Notes under the pieces: model-generated | The model's database searches: none | Told to the model about the DNA's origin: nothing | What the model saw: only the letters and a program-made list of their open reading frames with translations | Translations under genes and position numbers: made by a program | In this document: positions 8,531 to 11,619 of the stretch, one piece after another | Layout: each line of letters starts with the position of its first letter | Position numbering within the stretch: position 1 is the stretch's first letter | Source of the DNA: an uncultured Limosilactobacillus sp. | GTDB lineage: Bacteria; Bacillota; Bacilli; Lactobacillales; Lactobacillaceae | Assembly: GCA_944326735.1 (NCBI GenBank) | Contig: CALVFC010000033.1 | Location: 1-11,619, forward strand | Direction: 5' to 3' | DNA: 11,619 bases

Positions 8531-8558
8531 GGGACACTTTTAACGGACATTCTATTAA
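8531..8558 (+). promoter_or_regulatory. Candidate gnd promoter
   Basis: GGGACA (8531-8536) and TATTAA (8553-8558) each match four of six consensus positions and are spaced by 16 bases. The -10 box abuts the palindrome at 8559-8577, so transcription would start inside it. A perfect TTGACA lies at 8510-8515, but the matching -10 position (8533-8538, GACACT) is poor. The codon bias of gnd argues for a strong promoter somewhere in this gap, yet the exact boxes are uncertain. Confidence 0.3.
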
Positions 8559-8577
8559 GACAATTATTTTAATTGTC
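8559..8577 (+). promoter_or_regulatory. Perfect 8-base-arm palindrome, operator-like
   Basis: GACAATTA and TAATTGTC are exact reverse complements separated by TTT. The element lies between yajC and gnd, beside the candidate -10 box. It has no T run after it and very few G-C pairs, so a terminator is unlikely. A binding site for a dimeric repressor or activator is the more natural reading; the regulator cannot be named from the sequence. Confidence 0.45.
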
Positions 8578-8582
8578 GGCTC

Positions 8583-8636
8583 ACAACGTGCAGAGCGTTG
8601 TAACCTTGTAGAAATTCTACTTGGACTGTAAAACAG
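8583..8636 (+). promoter_or_regulatory. Three small hairpins in the gnd leader
   Basis: Three further inverted repeats follow one another. ACAACG (8583-8588) pairs with CGTTGT (8596-8601). GTAGAA (8608-8613) is mirrored by TTCTAC (8615-8620), as RNA probably GTAG with CTAC around a 5-base loop. CTGT (8626-8629) pairs with ACAG (8633-8636) and includes the first bases of the gnd ribosome binding site. Each is short, so they could be chance or could be mRNA-stabilising or translation-tuning structure. No known riboswitch class is recognised. Confidence 0.3.
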
Positions 8637-8641
8637 GAGGG
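8635..8641 (+). promoter_or_regulatory. Strong ribosome binding site of gnd
   Basis: AGGAGGG lies nine bases before ATG 8651. It decides the start: the in-frame TTG at 8621 has no such site and lies upstream of it. Confidence 0.85.
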
Positions 8642-8650
8642 AATTTAAGA

Positions 8651-9556
8651 ATGCAAATTGGATTGATTGGTTTAGGTAAGATGGGTATTCACCTTGCCCA
8701 AAACATGATGAACAATGGTAACGATGTTGTTGCCTTTGATTTAAGTAAGGACTTGGTTGAAGAAGCCGCTTCTTACGGTGCTACTAAGGCATTCACCTTG
8801 GATGAAATGGTATCTAAGTTGGACAAGCCACGTACTGTTTGGGTAATGGTACCAGCTGGTAAACCTACTGATGACACTATGGACAAGCTGAACGAATTAC
8901 TGGACGCTGATGACGTTGTTATCGACGGTGGTAATACTTTCTGGAAGGACTCCATGCGTCACAACCGTATGTTCACTGAAAAGGGTATTCACTACTTCGA
9001 CTGCGGTTCCTCCGGTGGTTGGAAGGGTGCCCTTAAGAACGGTAACTTCATGATCGGTGGGGACGACAAGGATGTCTTCGACAAGCGTCTTGCTCCACTT
9101 TACGATGGAATTGCTGAAAAGGACGGTTACCTTTACACTGGTAAGGCTGGTTCTGGTCACTACCTTAAGATGGTTCACAACGCCATTGAATACGGTATGA
9201 TGGAAGCTATGGGTGAAGGTTTCGAAATCCTTGAAGCTTCTGACTTTGACTACGACAACGCTGCTGTTGCCAAGATGTGGAACCACGGTTCAGTTATTCG
9301 TTCATGGCTGATGGAATTGGCTCAAGAAGCCTTTGAAAAGGATCCACACCTGGATAAGATTGCTGGTCGTATGCACAGTTCTGGTGAAGCTCACTGGACT
9401 CTGATGGATGCTATGGACAAGCAAGTTCCAGCTCCAGTTATTTACGAAGCATTGAGTGCTCGTTTCCGTTCTATGGAAGACGATAGCTTTGACGGTAAGG
9501 TTGTTTCTGCATTGCGGAACGGCTTTGGTGGTCACGCTATGGACAAGGCTAAGTAA
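8651..9556 (+). CDS. gnd: 6-phosphogluconate dehydrogenase, decarboxylating (short form)
   Basis: It oxidises 6-phosphogluconate to ribulose 5-phosphate and CO2, the step feeding the phosphoketolase pathway in heterofermenters. The 301-residue length fits the short single-repeat class rather than the ~470-residue E. coli form. The Rossmann fold shows GLIGLGKMG (4-12). D30 at the end of the second strand (AFD) suggests preference for NAD over NADP, an inference from the fold. Substrate and catalytic motifs are present: IDGGNTFW (91-98), DCGSSGGWKGA (117-127) and KMVHNAIEYG (173-182), with the catalytic lysine K173. The ATG is used because AGGAGGG lies nine bases upstream. Codon use is strikingly biased (AAG for Lys, GAC and TAC frequent, GGT for Gly), unlike the repair genes before it, and points to very high expression. 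It appears monocistronic, with its own leader and two terminators. Confidence 0.97.
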   Translation: MQIGLIGLGKMGIHLAQNMMNNGNDVVAFDLSKDLVEEAASYGATKAFTLDEMVSKLDKPRTVWVMVPAGKPTDDTMDKLNELLDADDVVIDGGNTFWKDSMRHNRMFTEKGIHYFDCGSSGGWKGALKNGNFMIGGDDKDVFDKRLAPLYDGIAEKDGYLYTGKAGSGHYLKMVHNAIEYGMMEAMGEGFEILEASDFDYDNAAVAKMWNHGSVIRSWLMELAQEAFEKDPHLDKIAGRMHSSGEAHWTLMDAMDKQVPAPVIYEALSARFRSMEDDSFDGKVVSALRNGFGGHAMDKAK

Positions 9557-9563
9557 TAGTTAT

Positions 9564-9593
9564 AAAAAGATGGGTTTATCCCATCTTTTTTTT
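9564..9593 (+). terminator. Intrinsic terminator 1 after gnd
   Basis: AAAAAGATGGG (9564-9574) pairs exactly with CCCATCTTTTT (9580-9590) around the loop TTTAT, and the T run continues to 9593. The hairpin begins seven bases after the gnd stop. This is a textbook Rho-independent terminator and, with its A-rich left arm, could also work from the other strand. Confidence 0.95.
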
Positions 9594-9597
9594 AGGT

Positions 9598-9639
9598 AAG
9601 TGCTATTGGCAGTTCATTTTCTGGTCAATGGCACTTTTT
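9598..9639 (+). terminator. Intrinsic terminator 2 after gnd
   Basis: A second hairpin begins five bases after the first terminator. AAGTGCTATTG (9598-9608) pairs with CAATGGCACTT (9626-9636) over 11 positions with one T-G wobble. A small inner CAG/CTG stem (9610-9612 with 9621-9623) shortens the loop. The T run 9635-9639 follows. It probably acts as a back-up terminator and insulates the next gene from gnd transcription. Confidence 0.8.
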
Positions 9640-9642
9640 AAT

Positions 9643-9671
9643 TTGGTTGGATTTTGAATTCCTGATATACT
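9643..9671 (+). promoter_or_regulatory. Promoter for the DHH phosphoesterase gene
   Basis: TATACT (9666-9671) is preceded by TG one base upstream (9663-9664), giving an extended -10 box TGaTATACT. TTGGTT (9643-9648) lies 17 bases upstream as a partial -35. The site follows the gnd terminators and lies about 37 bases before the start codon, so a new transcript very likely begins near 9678. Confidence 0.65.
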
Positions 9672-9707
9672 TAAAATAAGAGTGATTTTTAGAAACGAGG
9701 AACAATT

Positions 9708-10661
9708 ATGGCAGATCAATTAGCATCTATTTTGGAGCAAATCAAGAAATATAATAAGATTATCATTCACCGTCACCAGCGACCGGATCCAGATGCAATC
9801 GGTTCCCAAGTAGGGTTAGCTGAAATCATTAAGGCATCCTTCCCTTACAAGCAGGTTTACGTAGTTGGTAAACACATTCCTGGCTTCGACTGGATTGGTA
9901 AGATGGATGATATCGATAACCAAACCTTTGATGATGCGCTGGTGATTGTTACTGACACGGCTAATGCCCCGCGAATTGATGATCGCCGCTTTGATAATGG
10001 TGACAAGCTGATTAAAATTGATCACCACCCGAACGATGAACCATACGGGGACTTAATGTGGGTTGATGATAAGGCATCATCATGTTCTGAAATGATTTAT
10101 ACCTTTTACCAGCATTTTGCCAAAGAGTTGACCTTGCCTAAGCAGGCCGCCCATGCACTGTATGCTGGAATCATTGGTGATACTGGTCGTTTTCTGTACC
10201 CAGCCACAACCCCTAAGACAATGCTAGTTGCGGGTGCTTTAATGGCCGCTGGCGCTAATGCGGCCGCCATTAGCCAAAAGGAAAACGAGATTTCACAACC
10301 AGTTGCCCGCCTATCAGCATATGTTTATGAGCACTTAACAATTCTTGATCATGGCGCTGCCTATGTTACATTGACCAAGGAAGTATTGGCTCAATTTGGC
10401 CTGACCGAAGCCGGTACTTCCGCTGTTGTGTCCCTGCCTGGCCGTCTTCACGATGTTAAAGCTTGGGCCATCTTTGTTCAGCAGGACGACGGGCACTACC
10501 GGATCCGTCTTCGTTCGAAGGGGCCGGTTATCAATGAGCTTGCTAAACAACATAACGGTGGAGGGCACCCACTTGCTAGTGGCGCCAAGGCTGTCGATGA
10601 AGATGAAATTAACGAGGTTATTCATCAGCTAGATGAACTTACCAGTAAGTTTGGAAAATAA
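9708..10661 (+). CDS. DHH/DHHA1 family phosphoesterase, NrnA-like nanoRNase / pAp phosphatase
   Basis: The 317-residue product belongs to the DHH superfamily of metal-dependent phosphoesterases. NrnA (YtqI) of Bacillus, the closest type by motif order and length, degrades very short RNAs and dephosphorylates 3'-phosphoadenosine 5'-phosphate; some relatives hydrolyse cyclic dinucleotide products instead. Motif I is HRHQRPDPDAIGS (21-33, with D27 and D29). Motif II is VTDTAN (D83). Motif III is the name-giving DHH (D105-H106-H107 in IKIDHHPND). A fourth acidic site lies around D119-D120 (WVDDKASS). The C-terminal DHHA1 domain carries GGGHPLASGA (284-293). There are no membrane segments, CBS or PAS domains, so it is a stand-alone soluble enzyme and not GdpP. 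The ATG has GAGGAA upstream. It is 14 bases from the helicase gene and shares its promoter, placing two RNA-metabolism functions together. The exact substrate is uncertain. Confidence 0.93.
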   Translation: MADQLASILEQIKKYNKIIIHRHQRPDPDAIGSQVGLAEIIKASFPYKQVYVVGKHIPGFDWIGKMDDIDNQTFDDALVIVTDTANAPRIDDRRFDNGDKLIKIDHHPNDEPYGDLMWVDDKASSCSEMIYTFYQHFAKELTLPKQAAHALYAGIIGDTGRFLYPATTPKTMLVAGALMAAGANAAAISQKENEISQPVARLSAYVYEHLTILDHGAAYVTLTKEVLAQFGLTEAGTSAVVSLPGRLHDVKAWAIFVQQDDGHYRIRLRSKGPVINELAKQHNGGGHPLASGAKAVDEDEINEVIHQLDELTSKFGK

Positions 10662-10675
10662 TTGAGGAAGGTTAT

Positions 10676-11619
10676 ATGACGAAAGAAACAACATTTGAAC
10701 AGTTTGATTTACCCCAATACTTATTAACCGCTATTCAAGAGATTAATTTCCGTAAACCAACTCCTGTCCAGGCAAAGGTGATTCCAGTTGTGTTGAACGG
10801 GCAAAGTGTTGTTGGTCAATCTGCCACGGGGAGTGGGAAGACCCACGCTTTCTTGCTGCCCATTTTTGCCCAGCTTGATCCAAAAAAGGACTCTGTCCAA
10901 GCAGTGATCACTACTCCTAGTCGTGAATTAGCTTATCAGATTTACGCTGCCGCAAAACAATTAGCTAAGCATGCTCCACAGCCATTTATCATTCATAATT
11001 ACGTTGGAGGGACAGATAAGCAACATCAGATTGACCAGTTGCAGCGCCATCAGCCTCAGCTAGTAATCGGGACGCCGGGACGGGTTTTGGACCTCATTAA
11101 TAGTCAGGCCCTTGATATTCATGAGGCTCATCAGTTTGTTGTTGATGAGGCCGATATGACGCTCGATATGGGCTTCCTAGATCAGGTGGATAAAATTGCC
11201 AGTCACTTTCCAGATGACCTGCAGATGATGGTCTTTTCAGCCACCATTCCGCAGAAGTTGCGGCCATTCTTGAAAAAGTACATGGAAAACCCAGTCATGG
11301 AAGAGATCCCGACTGAAACGGTCATTAACCCTAACGTTAAAAACTGGCTAATGTCAACGAAGGGTCGCGACCGTAACCAACTGATTTACCAGTTGTTAAC
11401 AATGGGGGAACCGTACTTAGCACTTGTGTTCGCTAATACCAAGGAGCGGGTTGAGGAATTAACCCACTACCTTGAACAACAAGGGTTAAAAGTAGCAATG
11501 ATCCATGGTGGCCTGGAAGCACGGCGTCGTAAACGAACGATGCGTCAGATTCGTGAACTGGAATACCAATACGTCGTGGCAACAGATCTTGCTGCCCGGG
11601 GAATCGATATTGATGGTGT
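10676..11619 (+). CDS. cshB: DEAD-box RNA helicase, CshB-like (3' end outside window)
   Basis: ATP-dependent RNA helicases of this type remodel structured RNA in ribosome assembly, mRNA turnover and growth in the cold. The first 314 residues are present. The Q-motif region (F10 and PTPVQ, 28-32) is followed by Walker A ATGSGKT (50-56), Ia TPSREL (80-85, Ser in place of the more usual Thr), Ib TPGR (133-136), DEAD (157-160) and SAT (188-190). RecA domain 2 has FANT (252-255), HGG (277-279) and motif V ATDLAARGID (302-311); motif VI and the C-terminus lie beyond the edge. The sequences GGTDKQ (111-116), DEADMTLDMGFL and VFSATIPQKLRPFLKKYMEN closely recall B. subtilis CshB rather than CshA, so I use that symbol. 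The ATG has GAGGAAGG upstream and follows the DHH gene by 14 bases, with no promoter between. Confidence 0.93.
   Translation, partial: MTKETTFEQFDLPQYLLTAIQEINFRKPTPVQAKVIPVVLNGQSVVGQSATGSGKTHAFLLPIFAQLDPKKDSVQAVITTPSRELAYQIYAAAKQLAKHAPQPFIIHNYVGGTDKQHQIDQLQRHQPQLVIGTPGRVLDLINSQALDIHEAHQFVVDEADMTLDMGFLDQVDKIASHFPDDLQMMVFSATIPQKLRPFLKKYMENPVMEEIPTETVINPNVKNWLMSTKGRDRNQLIYQLLTMGEPYLALVFANTKERVEELTHYLEQQGLKVAMIHGGLEARRRKRTMRQIRELEYQYVVATDLAARGIDIDG

Noticed and set aside
8621..8650. An upstream TTG start extending gnd by 10 residues
   Set aside because: The extension has no ribosome binding site, contains the AGGAGGG of the true start, and pushes the Rossmann motif away from its normal N-terminal place.
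8897..9286. A 129-codon open frame on the - strand inside gnd
   Set aside because: It is a by-product of the strong codon bias of gnd; the + strand protein carries all known family motifs.
1..11619. A hidden defence, mobile or otherwise novel multigene system
   Set aside because: No transposase, integrase, toxin-antitoxin pair, CRISPR repeat, restriction or phage gene is visible. Apart from the TGT-like gene every gene is a recognised conserved family in a common order.

Overview
The window is a low-to-moderate GC, densely packed chromosomal segment from a Firmicute. It is most likely a heterofermentative lactobacillus of the Limosilactobacillus type, although the species cannot be fixed from the sequence. 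The reasons are the gene order rny-mutS-mutL-ruvA-ruvB-(tgt family)-yajC, the B. subtilis-type MutL with an endonuclease site, strong AGGAGG-type ribosome binding sites, and a highly codon-biased short-form 6-phosphogluconate dehydrogenase, as expected where the phosphoketolase route dominates sugar metabolism. All genes are on the + strand. No gap between genes exceeds about 200 bases, and no mobile element, CRISPR array, tRNA or rRNA was seen.

Layout. Positions 1-451 hold the C-terminal end of RNase Y, followed by a long-stem terminator (502-548). A promoter with a perfect -10 box (616-621) starts a tight run of genes: mutS (651-3293), mutL (3305-5293), ruvA (5314-5916), ruvB (5928-6947), a divergent tRNA-guanine transglycosylase (TGT) family gene (6950-8002) and yajC (8030-8509). 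Gaps are only 2 to 27 bases, so this looks like one operon. Mismatch repair (MutS recognises, MutL nicks) and Holliday junction migration (RuvA and RuvB) are therefore made together, with a TGT-like protein and a Sec accessory protein at the end. A 141-base leader rich in inverted repeats (8510-8650) precedes gnd (8651-9556), which ends in two tandem intrinsic terminators. A separate promoter (9643-9671) then drives a DHH/DHHA1 phosphoesterase of the NrnA type (9708-10661) and the start of a CshB-like DEAD-box RNA helicase (10676 to the window edge).

Most of the window is ordinary conserved housekeeping DNA. The clearest oddity is the TGT family gene. By motif alignment it keeps the zinc site (Cys288, Cys290, Cys293, His320) but has lost the catalytic aspartates and the substrate-binding signature of bacterial queuine/preQ1 transferases. 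It is uninterrupted, has a good ribosome binding site, and sits where queA-tgt-yajC would be expected, with queA absent. It may be a catalytically dead or repurposed TGT paralogue. The second point of interest is the string of inverted repeats in the gnd leader.
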